From NCBI GenBank assembly GCA_000403255.2, contig KE159591.1, positions 493,216 through 557,215 of the forward strand: a DNA stretch of 64,000 nucleotides, in the 5' to 3' direction. Of this stretch, positions 44,432-53,623 are shown in pieces (the stretch's first letter is position 1; each line of letters begins with the position of its first letter). The notes under the pieces are model-generated. The model did not search any database, was not told the origin of the DNA, and saw only the letters and a program-made list of their open reading frames with translations. The stretch is from Lachnospiraceae bacterium 3-1. Its GTDB lineage: Bacteria > Bacillota > Clostridia > Lachnospirales > Lachnospiraceae. The translations under genes and the position numbers were made by a program.

Positions 44432-45601
44432 TTAACACCTCATTTTCTGGATAAAAGATTCCATCCGATCCAACGCCTCTTTCAAGCTCTCGAGAGAATA
44501 TGCATAAGAAATCCGCAAAAATCCTTCCCCACAATCTCCAAAAGCCGTACCAGGCACCACAACCACCTTTTCTTCCTGAAGCATCCTGGTGGCAAATTCC
44601 TCAGAGGTCATGCCAAATTCCTGGATACAGGGAAACGCATAGAAGGCTCCATAAGGCTCGAAGCATTTCAACTGCATCTCCCGGAACCGATGCATCAGAT
44701 ACCTCCGTCTTCCATTATACTCTTCCCGCATTCCTGCCACATCTACATCTCCATTACGCACCGCTTCCACGGCCGCATATTGACTGGTGGTAGGTGCACA
44801 CATAATTGCATACTGATGAATCTTTAACATCTGTTCCAAAATGACTTTTGGCGCACAGGCATATCCCAAACGCCATCCTGTCATGGCATATGCCTTGGAA
44901 AATCCATTAATTAAAACCGTACGTTCCCGCATCCCTGGCAGAGAAGCAATGGTCACATGATCCTGACCTTCTAAGTATGTAAGCTCCGCATAAATTTCGT
45001 CGCTTAGCACAAACAAATCATGTTTTCTTATCACTTCTGCAATTGCTTCTAAATCTTTTCTCTCCATCACCGCTCCCGTAGGATTATTTGGAAACGGCAG
45101 CACCAAAAGCTTAGTTTTGGGAGTGATGGCCTCCTCTAATTCCTGTGCCGTAAGCCGGAATTCATTTTCTTCTTTTAAATTGATAATTACTGGAATTCCA
45201 TTGGCCAACACTGCACAAGGCATATAGGAAACATAGCTCGGCTGGGGAATCAGCACTTCATCCCCTGGGTCTAACATGGCGCGCATTGCCACATCAATGG
45301 CTTCACTGCCTCCCACCGTAATCATCATCTCTGTGTCATAATCATAGGATACCTGAAACCTACGTTCCAGATATTTTGAAATCTCTATTTTTAATTCCTT
45401 TAGTCCTGCATTGGAAGTATAGGCAGTTCTGCCTTTTTCCAGCGAATAAATTCCCTCATCCCGAATATGCCAGGGGGTATCAAAATCTGGTTCCCCTACT
45501 CCAAGGGAAATCACATCCTTCATCTCTGCTGCAATATCAAAAAATTTTCGGATTCCAGAAAAAGGAATCTGGGTAATGCATTGCGATAATGGGTTCCTCA
45601 T
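44432..45601 (-). CDS. PLP-dependent class I/II aminotransferase
   Basis: A 389-aa fold-type I aminotransferase. Visible are VGEPDFDTPWHI, the substrate region TAYTSNAGLKELK, PFPNNPTGAVM, the DEIYAEL strand, and the PLP lysine in INGFSKAYAMTGWRLGY (Lys about 235). Aspartate/aromatic-type specificity is likely but not determined. Its ATG overlaps the stop of the Lrp-type regulator gene upstream, suggesting the regulator controls amino-acid use through this enzyme. Confidence 0.93.
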   Translation of the reverse strand: MRNPLSQCITQIPFSGIRKFFDIAAEMKDVISLGVGEPDFDTPWHIRDEGIYSLEKGRTAYTSNAGLKELKIEISKYLERRFQVSYDYDTEMMITVGGSEAIDVAMRAMLDPGDEVLIPQPSYVSYMPCAVLANGIPVIINLKEENEFRLTAQELEEAITPKTKLLVLPFPNNPTGAVMERKDLEAIAEVIRKHDLFVLSDEIYAELTYLEGQDHVTIASLPGMRERTVLINGFSKAYAMTGWRLGYACAPKVILEQMLKIHQYAIMCAPTTSQYAAVEAVRNGDVDVAGMREEYNGRRRYLMHRFREMQLKCFEPYGAFYAFPCIQEFGMTSEEFATRMLQEEKVVVVPGTAFGDCGEGFLRISYAYSLESLKEALDRMESFIQKMRC

Positions 45602-46080
45602 TAGCTCACCAACATCCTTTCATCTCCTTGTGGTTTTGCAATTACTGTTCCGTGATCCTTGTACTTTTTCAAAATAAAATTTGTCTTTGTACTCAATACC
45701 GATTCCAACGGAGAGAGCTTATCCGATACAAACTGGGCTACTTCCCGCAATGTTTTTCCTTCCAATGTTACCAGAAGATCATATCCGCCTGAAATCAAGT
45801 ATACTGCATTTACCTCAGGGTAATTGTAAATCCTCTCTGCAATACTGTCAAACCCTCTTCCTCTCTGGGGCGTCACACGTACTTCAATCAATGCATTTAC
45901 TTTCTCAATGCTGGTCTTTTCCCAATCAATCAAAGTGTGATATCCACAAATGATTCGCTCCTCTTCCATAGCTGCCAGCTCCTGAGCCACCACTGTTTCT
46001 TCTACTCCTAGCATAATCGCTAATTCTTTCAAATCCACTCTGCTGTTTTTTTCTATAAAGGTTAAAATCTTCTCTCTCAT
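45601..46080 (-). CDS. Lrp/AsnC-family transcriptional regulator
   Basis: A 159-aa protein. An N-terminal winged helix (about 1-60; VDLKELAIMLGVEETVVAQELAAM) is followed by a RAM ligand-binding domain (about 70-150; ALIEVRVTP...YNYPEVNAVYLISGGYDLLVTLEG). It is coupled to the aminotransferase gene, whose expression it may control in response to an amino acid. Confidence 0.93.
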   Translation of the reverse strand: MREKILTFIEKNSRVDLKELAIMLGVEETVVAQELAAMEEERIICGYHTLIDWEKTSIEKVNALIEVRVTPQRGRGFDSIAERIYNYPEVNAVYLISGGYDLLVTLEGKTLREVAQFVSDKLSPLESVLSTKTNFILKKYKDHGTVIAKPQGDERMLVS

Positions 46081-46157
46081 TTCCTTCCTACCTTTCCTTC
46101 CTACGCCAGGTTCTATACATTTTCTTTTCGTATCACATTATGTAAAACAGAAGCTTT

Positions 46158-47141
46158 CTATACCACTTTATAAAGTTCATCGGTTTTTGGCGGTTCCAAA
46201 AATCTTCTCTCTTCCTCATTGAGCAGTACGCGTTCATTGCCATCCACTGCCTTCCCGATTACCACTGCATGAATGCCATCTTTTTCAAGCTCCCGCACCA
46301 GCATATTTCCATCTGACGATGTCATCAGCATACATCCACTAGAAACCAGTTCATAAGGATTAATTCCAAAAAATTCACACACTTCTATGGTTTCCTGTTT
46401 TACAGGTATTTTTTTCAAATCTATTTCCAGCCCAACGCCTGAACTCTCTGCCAGTTCCCAAAGGGCTCCAAAGATTCCGCCTTCTGTTACGTCGTGCATG
46501 GCATTCACACCAAGCTTAACAGCTTTAACAGACTCTGGCAATACAGACAAATATTGATCAAATCCCTGGGCCGTCTTAATCAGAGATAATGGAAAGCGAC
46601 AAGACAGCTCTTCTTCCTTTTCCTTTGCAATAATTGAGGTGCCTTCAAGACCAATCCACTTAGACACCAGAATATCATCTCCCGGCTTCGCTCCGGCTGT
46701 GGACACTAATTTTCCTTCTTTGGCCTTTCCTATCCCACAAACATTCACCAATGGCTGATTCACTGCTCTGGTAACCTCTGTATGTCCACCCATGATTTGT
46801 ACATTTGCCTCTCTGCAGACAACCTCCATTTGTCCCATAATTTTCTTCAAGTCATCTTCGGCGGCGCCTTCTGGCAAAAGTATCGTAAGCATCACCCCAA
46901 CTGGTTCTGCCCCGGCGGAAGCCAAGTCATTTATGGTAATATGAATGGCAAGATTTCCAATATCCGTAGTAGCGCCTGTCACAGGATCTGTGGAGACTAC
47001 AAATATCTCATCCTCTGCAAGCTTTACCGCTGCACAGTCTTCTCCTACTCCTGCTCCCAGTAAAATCTCTTTTCTCTTTGTATGTATCTGCCTTAATACA
47101 GAACGCTTCAACACGCTTTCTGGAACCTTTCCTATTTTCAT
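46158..47141 (-). CDS. AIR synthase-related (HypE-like) protein
   Basis: A 327-aa protein of the PurM/HypE ATP-binding superfamily. It has GAGVGEDCAAVKL near residue 37, VSTDPVTGATTDIGNLAIHITINDLASAGAEPVG (an ATP-binding dimer strand) and MHDVTEGGIFGALWEL. ATG at 47141 is preferred over an earlier start because AGGAGG lies just upstream. No HypF or other hydrogenase-maturation gene is near, so it is probably a general AIR-synthase-like protein of unknown substrate. Confidence 0.85.
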   Translation of the reverse strand: MKIGKVPESVLKRSVLRQIHTKRKEILLGAGVGEDCAAVKLAEDEIFVVSTDPVTGATTDIGNLAIHITINDLASAGAEPVGVMLTILLPEGAAEDDLKKIMGQMEVVCREANVQIMGGHTEVTRAVNQPLVNVCGIGKAKEGKLVSTAGAKPGDDILVSKWIGLEGTSIIAKEKEEELSCRFPLSLIKTAQGFDQYLSVLPESVKAVKLGVNAMHDVTEGGIFGALWELAESSGVGLEIDLKKIPVKQETIEVCEFFGINPYELVSSGCMLMTSSDGNMLVRELEKDGIHAVVIGKAVDGNERVLLNEEERRFLEPPKTDELYKVV

Positions 47142-47245
47142 TCCTTCTATCCTCCTGTATAGAACAAAGTGGGCAAGCCCACTGGGGCTCCCCTCCCCCT
47201 CACTCATGAGGGGCTTGGACACTTTGCTGCGCCGAGTGCGATAAG

Positions 47246-47319
47246 AGCTTTATTATTCTATCGAAAAAATACTTTCACGCGTTATTGTGACAAAGTCTTT
47301 CCAATAGAATAATAAAGCT
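47246..47319. repeat. Long-hairpin intergenic repeat, copy B
   Basis: 74 bp with perfect 16-bp arms (AGCTTTATTATTCTAT, 47246-47261, and its complement 47304-47319). The centre TTTCACGCGTTATTGTGACAA resembles copy C. The left flank GTGCGATAAGAGCTT is also shared with copy C. Confidence 0.8.
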
Positions 47320-47421
47320 GTCTCACTACTGAAACAGCCTTATTACCCACACTTTATATCTACGAGATATTTGACTACTATGCCTTTTTATTCCGTTGCT
47401 CCCTCTGTTGAAATGGAATAT

Positions 47422-49089
47422 TTATTCTTCCTCACCCTCGTCGGGAGCCTCTTCGCCTTCGTCGTCATTATTCTCCTTCTTGCTTTCTCCGTTTTCCTTT
47501 TCCTTCTCTTCTTCCTTCTCTTTTTCTTGCTGCTCTTTTTCTTGTTGTTCTTGCTGCTCTTGCTGTCGTTGCTGTTCCGCTGCCGCCGCTGCTGCCGCTG
47601 CCTCCGCTGCTGCTTGCTCTTGAGCTGCCTGAACTGCTGCATCATTCCACTGAGCCATTGCCGCATTGATGGCTCCTTCATCTTGGGATGCAACTGCTGC
47701 ATTGATAGCATTTACTGCATCTGGATTACCGGAAGCCGTTCCCACTGCAACAATCCTTGGAGAAGCCTTATAAGTACTTTTGTTAAATATCTCCCTGCTT
47801 TGTTCTACGCCATTTACCGTGACTACTTTCCATAATTGAGCCGTATATCCCGTGTGAGAGGACTGAACCTGGCTTATGGAACCAATGGGACTTCCTGGCG
47901 CTGCCTGGTACTGTGTTCCGGGCTCCGTAGTACTCAATGTTTCACTAACGAAGCTTACTTCCCGGTTGGCATCTCTGGTTTCCTCACCAAAAATATTAAA
48001 ATAAATGGATCTTCCAGATGTATACCCTTCAATATAAATAGGCGCCTTCGTATTATTCACAAATTTTAAATCTTTATATGTTCCAGCAATTGCCGCATCT
48101 GCCGAAGGATCTACGTAACCTACAATCATGGAATGATTAAAGCGTTCTGTAACCTCCAGCTCTGCACGAATTACCGCATTGTACAAGGTAGTGGATACCT
48201 GACAGATTCCTCCGCCATAAGTGTCTACCGTAGTTCCATTTTCGTAAGAACCAGCAAGCTCATATCCGTTTTCTGGATTAAAAGGACTCACCGCTTCATA
48301 CACAGAAAAGCTATCCCCTGGATAAATCACTGAACCGTTAATTTTGTTGGCTCCATTTTCCACGTTCTTAGAACGACCTGCTCCAGAAGATGAATAAGAG
48401 GTATTAAATCCGCCCAGCAAATCTTTTACCTTCCCAAGCTCTTCCTCAGTTCCCTTAGGATCTACCACATCTGCAACAATCTCTACGCTGTCGGAACCAC
48501 CTTTCCATTCCAGGGAAAAATATTTCTCTAAAATTTCTGCGGATTCCTCAATATTCACCGTCACACCCTGACTGCCTGGAATCACATTAAACTGGTTATT
48601 CTCTCTGGTAAGCCCTGCATTCACCGCTTCAGTATTTAAAACCTCTGAATTATTCTCCAGCATTTTTGTTACCTTACTTTTGTCTACCTGAAATGCCAGC
48701 TCATAGATTTTATCCTGGTTCTCCAAGTCCTTCATTGCCTTATAACGGGTAATCAGGTTGCCGCTTTTTCCAAGTCCTACAGCCTCTGTAACAATCTCTT
48801 CATTCCCCCAGGAAAGTCCCATTTGCGCCACAGGAACCTGCACCGTATTTTTCCCAGCCTGCAAGGTTATAATCTCACTTTGCAGCCCTTCTACGTATTC
48901 TTCCACAGCAGCTTTCGCTTCTTCCTGAGTCATTCCGCCCACCGAAATATCACCAAAATATACACGCTGGGGAATTGTGTCTGTTTCTTTTGTTTCTGCC
49001 TTTACAGGAATGGTAATCACCGCAACAAATGCCAAAGCCAAAACCGCTCCCGCAACAGAAACATATGTTTTCCATTTTCTCTTCATCAT
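47422..49089 (-). CDS. VanW family cell-wall-associated protein with acidic tail
   Basis: A 555-aa protein. A signal/anchor helix lies at about residues 8-31. Then comes a YoaR-like putative peptidoglycan-binding region (two related stretches, about 40-210), then the VanW domain with SYENGTTVDTYGGGICQVSTTLYNAVIRA (about 275-305). The last 85 residues are low-complexity: an Ala run, then Gln/Glu and Glu/Lys runs, ending strongly acidic. It probably acts at the cell wall; VanW's biochemical role is not established. The tail may be a spacer or wall-interaction segment. Confidence 0.88.
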   Translation of the reverse strand: MMKRKWKTYVSVAGAVLALAFVAVITIPVKAETKETDTIPQRVYFGDISVGGMTQEEAKAAVEEYVEGLQSEIITLQAGKNTVQVPVAQMGLSWGNEEIVTEAVGLGKSGNLITRYKAMKDLENQDKIYELAFQVDKSKVTKMLENNSEVLNTEAVNAGLTRENNQFNVIPGSQGVTVNIEESAEILEKYFSLEWKGGSDSVEIVADVVDPKGTEEELGKVKDLLGGFNTSYSSSGAGRSKNVENGANKINGSVIYPGDSFSVYEAVSPFNPENGYELAGSYENGTTVDTYGGGICQVSTTLYNAVIRAELEVTERFNHSMIVGYVDPSADAAIAGTYKDLKFVNNTKAPIYIEGYTSGRSIYFNIFGEETRDANREVSFVSETLSTTEPGTQYQAAPGSPIGSISQVQSSHTGYTAQLWKVVTVNGVEQSREIFNKSTYKASPRIVAVGTASGNPDAVNAINAAVASQDEGAINAAMAQWNDAAVQAAQEQAAAEAAAAAAAAEQQRQQEQQEQQEKEQQEKEKEEEKEKENGESKKENNDDEGEEAPDEGEEE

Positions 49090-49181
49090 CTATTCTCCTA
49101 CCAATTTTGCCTCGTTTACTTCCTACTCACTCATTTTATCATAAAAAAGCAGTTTTTCAAGATACGAAACCACGAATTTCA

Positions 49182-49210
49182 TTGACATAATATCATAGTT
49201 TCTGTATATT
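49182..49210 (+). promoter_or_regulatory. Strong sigma-A promoter
   Basis: TTGACA (49182-49187), 17 bp, TATATT (49205-49210) on the plus strand. It could drive the 203-aa protein gene at 49408 through a leader of about 190 nt, and the transcript would be antisense to the small ORF at 49231-49338. Confidence 0.75.
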
Positions 49211-49230
49211 ATGAACAGATACCGGCGGGT

Positions 49231-49338
49231 CTAAACAAAGGCAGAGAGAAATACGGATACTACCATGGATGCCACCAGAATTAATGCAATTATGGCAGCG
49301 AATGTTTTCTTCGTCTTTGGATTATGAAAATTGATCAT
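49231..49338 (-). CDS. Small single-helix membrane protein (35 aa)
   Basis: A GGAGGTGA ribosome site lies five bases before the ATG, one of the best in the window. The peptide begins MINFHNPKTKKTFAA and continues with a hydrophobic helix of about 20 residues (IIALILVASMVVSVFL). A basic cytoplasmic start and one helix give an N-in membrane protein. No family is named with confidence; its size and hydropathy would also suit a type I toxin, but a conserved housekeeping small protein is as likely. Confidence 0.6.
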   Translation of the reverse strand: MINFHNPKTKKTFAAIIALILVASMVVSVFLSAFV

Positions 49339-49407
49339 CAGGCTCACCTCCATTTTGTAATAACGATATAGTTGTAATGATAAATTAAAGAAAGGAATCT
49401 GAATGTT

Positions 49408-50019
49408 ATGAAAATCCCTGTACTATTTGGATGGGTTATGATTTTTGTCGTTGTCGTTTCTTACAAACGCCATAAGGCTGACCGCAGCCGTGAAAAGACG
49501 GAGCGGGACTTCTGGGACCGGGAAAATACTGCCAACGCCACTAGAAAACAAGATATTTCCAATCTGGATTATGTGGACTTTACCTCTGTCACACTGCCCT
49601 TTGCCCTATTTTCTGATGACCTTTTACATCAGTGTGAAGAGCAGGCGCTAAAATTAAAAAATGAAAAAATCCTGAACCTGACAGGTATCAGCAACACAGA
49701 TTTAAAATTAGCCTATGGCGCTGCCAACTTACCCCTTTTAACTCAATATGACCAAAACTTTACCCTGCTGGTACGAACATTAAATACTTGGGGGAAACGG
49801 CTTTTTGAACTTTCTCACCCAAAAGAAGCCATGCAGGTACTGGCATTTTCTGTGTCCATTGGAAGTGATATCAAAGCCACTTACCAGCTTCTTGCTGAAT
49901 TGTATCAGCAAGCAGGAGACACGGAGGCTTTCAAACAGCTTTCCCTTTCTGCCTCCCAGCTAAATTCCTTAATGAAAGGGCCGATTTTGGCTATGCTGGA
50001 ACAAATGACTTCTGAATAA
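49408..50019 (+). CDS. Hypothetical membrane-anchored helical protein
   Basis: A 203-aa protein. One N-terminal hydrophobic helix (about residues 5-19) is followed by a charged linker (HKADRSREKTERDFW) and a helical C-terminal domain (about 70-200). The pattern LNTWGKRLFELSHPKEAMQVLAFSV...ATYQLLAELYQQAGDTEAF is TPR-like. I recognise no function. AAAGGA precedes the ATG. It reads from the promoter at 49182-49210 and converges with the exonuclease gene. Confidence 0.75.
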   Translation: MKIPVLFGWVMIFVVVVSYKRHKADRSREKTERDFWDRENTANATRKQDISNLDYVDFTSVTLPFALFSDDLLHQCEEQALKLKNEKILNLTGISNTDLKLAYGAANLPLLTQYDQNFTLLVRTLNTWGKRLFELSHPKEAMQVLAFSVSIGSDIKATYQLLAELYQQAGDTEAFKQLSLSASQLNSLMKGPILAMLEQMTSE

Positions 50020-50025
50020 AAATAA

Positions 50026-50754
50026 TTACATTTTTGGAGACTTCCCATAAGCTGCCCGGATACGGTCTGTGATCCTGGCGGCTTCATTTTTGGTCAGGCT
50101 GTCTATCTCAACATCCAAATCTATTTTATGCCAGTCTGCCAGTTCTTTCAAGCGTTTTTTTTGCCTTGTGGATGCAGGCCCCTGCTTTTTCACCTTATAT
50201 TGCAAAGGCTTTGGCAGAAATGCCTCTGGTTCCTTTTCTTCAAAATGCTCCTGCAAATATTGCAACAGGACAGTGGTAGCTTTCGCATCCTCTAACGCCC
50301 GATGGCTCTGTTCCCGGGGAATCTCAAGCCAAATACACAGATAATCCAATGTTTTCTTCTCTGCCTTTGGCAAGAATTTCCGCGCCAGCTTCAACGTGTC
50401 AATCCCATCCTTTTCGAAGGAGCCCCCATGGTTTACTGCACATTGCTTCAAAAAGCTGTAATCAAAAATAATATTATGCCCCACCAGAGGAAAACCTTCT
50501 GCAAACTTCTGGAAATCTTTTACCGCAGTCCATACTTCACAACCACCCTCTGTCATTTCATCGGTTATTCCCGTCAATTCCATTACCTCTTTGGAAAGTT
50601 TCATATGAGGATTTATCATTCGATGAAAGGCACTCGCACATTTCCCCTGTTCCACCTTCACTGCACCAATTTCCAATATGCGATCCGTTCTTGCATGAAG
50701 TCCGGTCATTTCCAAATCCACCACCACATAATTTTTAAGTATCATCCTGGACAT
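50026..50754 (-). CDS. DnaQ-like 3'-5' exonuclease
   Basis: A 242-aa DEDDh exonuclease. Exo I is VVVDLEMTGL (Asp/Glu about 13-15), Exo II VGHNIIFDYSFL (about 95-106) and Exo III HRALEDA (about 151-157). A basic C-terminal 60 residues (VKKQGPASTRQKKRLKELA) may bind nucleic acid. This is the epsilon-like fold used for proofreading or RNA trimming; the exact role is unknown. Its start overlaps the radical SAM gene end by 20 bp. Confidence 0.92.
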   Translation of the reverse strand: MSRMILKNYVVVDLEMTGLHARTDRILEIGAVKVEQGKCASAFHRMINPHMKLSKEVMELTGITDEMTEGGCEVWTAVKDFQKFAEGFPLVGHNIIFDYSFLKQCAVNHGGSFEKDGIDTLKLARKFLPKAEKKTLDYLCIWLEIPREQSHRALEDAKATTVLLQYLQEHFEEKEPEAFLPKPLQYKVKKQGPASTRQKKRLKELADWHKIDLDVEIDSLTKNEAARITDRIRAAYGKSPKM

Positions 50755-52456
50755 TCTCTACCTTTCTCACCTTTGCCTGCCCGGTCAGAGGATTACGTTC
50801 TTCATACGAAAACAAATAAAATTCTCTGACTGCTCTTTTCTCTGGATAATTGTTCAATTTTTTCTGTTGTATCATTTCTTCCATATCATACCAAAAGGGC
50901 TCTAGATGAGACAGCTTTCCTTTCCTGCAATATGTTCTGGTTTTTTCTTTATATTCTGCCAAATCCGGCGCCCAGGGAGGACGAGTCTTCATATTTTCCC
51001 GATAGTATAAATCAAAAGTCAAGGTCTCCTGGTAAAGCTCCAGATGGGCCAAATCTCTTTTTTTCACAAATTCCAACAAAATTTCACATCGCCGAATCCG
51101 AGAATGGCTCATGGCCAGCCATCCTTCCTTCTCATAAAATTCTCCCAGCTCCAAAAACAATTCGAAGGGATTGTCCGTCGTAAGCTCCAATAATTTTATG
51201 GTCATTTCGACTTGTCCACTATTATAATACACTTCCAGCATTTCCTCCACCAGCTTCATAGAAAGAATCTCTTCATATGTCAGCCAGCTTGTAGACATGA
51301 CTTCATATGGGGGATATTCTTGATATAAAAGACCATATTCCTTTCGATGCTCATACAAAAAGGAACCCTTTAGCACTTTTAGAAATCCAAGCTGCAATTG
51401 CTGAGGCTTCCACCCATATACCTGCCGAAAAGATTCTGCAAAAGAAGCAAAATTTTCTTTGGGAAGCCCTGCAATCAAATCCAGATGCAAATGAACATTT
51501 TCCCCCTGTTGCAGCTCCTTTACTGTTTCTTCCACCCTTTTGATATCCATGGTCCGGTGAATCTCTTGTATCGTGGGCGCATAGGTGGACTGGACGCCAA
51601 TTTCCAACTGAATTAATCCTGGCCGCATGGACGCAATCAAAGAAATTTCTTCTTCTGTCAACAAATCCGCTGATATTTCAAAATGAAAATTGGTAACTCC
51701 ATTGTCATGCTCTTTGATGTACCGCCAGATTTCCATTGCATGAACGTGGCTGCAATTAAAGGTACGGTCAACAAATTTCACCTGGGGCGCCTGATGTTCC
51801 AGAAAAAACTGCAATTCCTTTTTTACCATAGAACAGGAACGAAACCGCAATCCTTTTTCAATGGAGGAAAGACAATAGCTACAGGAAAACGGACATCCCC
51901 GGCTTGTCTCATAATAAATAATTCTGTTTTTAAAATCTTCCAAATGCTCATAACAAAAAGGCAGAGCATCCATGGACAAAGGTTCCCTTCTTCCAGTTCG
52001 TATCCATCCTCCCCCTTCCTTTTGAACTACCAGACCTGGGATTTCTTTTTGTTCCGATACATTTTCGTTCTCCAGATAATGTCTGCACAATTCCCGGAAG
52101 GTTTCTTCTCCTTCCCCCAATATCACGCCAGACACACCAGGATTATTTTTGAGAAAAATTTCCGGTTCATAAGATACCTCTGGCCCTCCAGCCCAGATAG
52201 AGACCCCAGGAAGCAGCTTATGAAGCTCTGTTATCAATTCCTGTACATATCGAAAATTCCAGATATAGCAGGAAAAAAATATAACATCTGGCTTCTGTTT
52301 GTAAATCTGCTGCAAAATATATTCCAACCGATGATTGATCGTATATTCTGAAAGGGCAATATGTTCCTGATATTCCTTTGCATAAGCCTTCAGACTATAA
52401 ACCGCAAGATTAGAATGAATGTATTTTGCATTGATGGCAACTAATAATAAATTCAT
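50735..52456 (-). CDS. B12-binding-domain radical SAM protein (DUF4080-like)
   Basis: A 573-aa protein. ATG at 52456 has AAAGGGAG upstream and starts the family-typical MNLLLVAINAKYIHSNLAVYS. The N-terminal cobalamin-binding-like domain reaches about residue 130 (VFFSCYIWN..., WAGGPEVSYEPE). The radical SAM core has the cluster motif CPFSCSYCLSS (about 185-195) and continues to about 400. A helical C-terminal domain follows. The reaction is unknown; relatives are common in Clostridia. Confidence 0.88.
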   Translation of the reverse strand: MNLLLVAINAKYIHSNLAVYSLKAYAKEYQEHIALSEYTINHRLEYILQQIYKQKPDVIFFSCYIWNFRYVQELITELHKLLPGVSIWAGGPEVSYEPEIFLKNNPGVSGVILGEGEETFRELCRHYLENENVSEQKEIPGLVVQKEGGGWIRTGRREPLSMDALPFCYEHLEDFKNRIIYYETSRGCPFSCSYCLSSIEKGLRFRSCSMVKKELQFFLEHQAPQVKFVDRTFNCSHVHAMEIWRYIKEHDNGVTNFHFEISADLLTEEEISLIASMRPGLIQLEIGVQSTYAPTIQEIHRTMDIKRVEETVKELQQGENVHLHLDLIAGLPKENFASFAESFRQVYGWKPQQLQLGFLKVLKGSFLYEHRKEYGLLYQEYPPYEVMSTSWLTYEEILSMKLVEEMLEVYYNSGQVEMTIKLLELTTDNPFELFLELGEFYEKEGWLAMSHSRIRRCEILLEFVKKRDLAHLELYQETLTFDLYYRENMKTRPPWAPDLAEYKEKTRTYCRKGKLSHLEPFWYDMEEMIQQKKLNNYPEKRAVREFYLFSYEERNPLTGQAKVRKVENVQDDT

Positions 52457-52480
52457 ATTCTCCCTTTCATAAATGCAGAA

Positions 52481-52510
52481 AAACAGGCTGCCGCAATCTA
52501 TGCGGCAGCC
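52481..52510 (-). terminator. Intrinsic terminator of the dhaLMK operon
   Basis: A perfect 10-bp GC-rich stem (GGCTGCCGCA 52486-52495 / TGCGGCAGCC 52501-52510) followed on the minus strand by TGTTTTTC, just after the dhaK stop. Confidence 0.9.
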
Positions 52511-52524
52511 CATATCACTTTATT

Positions 52525-53520
52525 TTATACCTGTACAAATGCAGGGGTATCTGCTGGTGCAGCCAAATATTTCTTCAACTCATCATCAAGCTTTAGCAAT
52601 GATACAGAATATCCAGCCATATCAATAGAAGTCATATAATTACCAACGAATGTCTTAGCAACCGTAATCTTCTTCTCAGCCAATACCTGAGATACTCTCA
52701 AATTTGCCAGATATAATTCCTGTAATGGTGTTCCACCAAGTCCATTTACCATAACTGCTACTTCATCACCTTCGTGATAAATATCTTCTGCAAAAATCTT
52801 TTCTAACAATGTATCTGTGGTTTCACTAACGGTGCGAATCTCTTCTCTGTGTGTTCCAGGCTCACCATGGATTCCCATTCCGATTTCCACTTCATTGTCG
52901 CCCAGCTCAAAGCTTGGCTTTCCTGCTGCTGGAACGGTACAGGGTGCAATTGCCATACCCATCGTACGTACATTTGCGATTACCTTTTCTGCCGCTGCCT
53001 TAACTGTCTGCAAATCTCCGCCTTCTTCTGCGCATGCGCCAGCAATCTTATGTACAAAAATAGTACCTGCAATTCCTCTTCTTCCTGTTGTCCATGTACT
53101 ATTCTCTACTGCAACATCATCATTTACCACTACTTTTTCTACCTGGATGCCTTCATCTGCTGCCATATCTGCTGCCATTTCAAAATTCATTACATCGCCG
53201 GTATAATTCTTAATTACCAGTAACACGCCCTTGCCGCCATCGCATGCCTTAATTGCCTCATATACCTGATCCGGTGTTGGTGAGGTAAACATAGCGCCTG
53301 CAACTGCTGCATCCAGCATTCCTTTTCCAACATAGCCGCCGTGTGCTGGTTCATGTCCGCTTCCTCCGCCGCTAACCAGGGCAACCTTTCCCTGAGAGCC
53401 GCCTGCCCTTACCACTACATCACATCCCTCTACTCTCTTTACATATTCTGGATGTGCAGCTACAATCCCCTGTAGCATTTCTTCTACTACGTCATCTGGT
53501 TTGTTAATCATTTTTTTCAA
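52525..53520 (-). CDS. dhaK: Dihydroxyacetone kinase subunit DhaK
   Basis: A 331-aa subunit that binds dihydroxyacetone covalently. It shows VSGGGSGHEPAHGGYVGKGMLDA and, near residue 215, MGIHGEPGTHR with the substrate-binding His. It starts at TTG with GGAGG eight bases upstream. Phosphate comes from DhaL-ADP, itself recharged by DhaM and the PTS, in glycerol/DHA use. It is the last gene of dhaL-dhaM-dhaK. Confidence 0.96.
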   Translation of the reverse strand: MKKMINKPDDVVEEMLQGIVAAHPEYVKRVEGCDVVVRAGGSQGKVALVSGGGSGHEPAHGGYVGKGMLDAAVAGAMFTSPTPDQVYEAIKACDGGKGVLLVIKNYTGDVMNFEMAADMAADEGIQVEKVVVNDDVAVENSTWTTGRRGIAGTIFVHKIAGACAEEGGDLQTVKAAAEKVIANVRTMGMAIAPCTVPAAGKPSFELGDNEVEIGMGIHGEPGTHREEIRTVSETTDTLLEKIFAEDIYHEGDEVAVMVNGLGGTPLQELYLANLRVSQVLAEKKITVAKTFVGNYMTSIDMAGYSVSLLKLDDELKKYLAAPADTPAFVQV

Positions 53521-53558
53521 AGCAATTTCCTCCTTCTCCTTATGGCTTTGTTATATAC

Positions 53559-53616
53559 TATGAGGTGAAATCCATGCCATTTTTATGTTGGCACAATCAT
53601 AGTATCTCACCTCATA
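53559..53616 (-). promoter_or_regulatory. Inverted repeat between dhaM and dhaK
   Basis: Arms TATGAGGTGA (53559-53568) and TCACCTCATA (53607-53616), 10 bp perfect, lie in the 103-bp gap inside the operon. No T-tract follows on the minus strand, so it is more likely an mRNA structure (processing or stability) or an operator than a terminator. Confidence 0.5.
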
Positions 53617-53623
53617 AGGTTTC

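Noticed and set aside
46158-47141. HypE hydrogenase maturation protein serving the hydrogenase at 26140
   Set aside because: FeFe hydrogenases do not use HypE, and the genes are 20 kb apart; kept as an AIR-synthase-related protein.
47388-47711. Basic 107-aa frame on the minus strand over the VanW tail
   Set aside because: It is an out-of-frame reading of the Ala/Gln/Glu codon repeats, with no ribosome site or family features.
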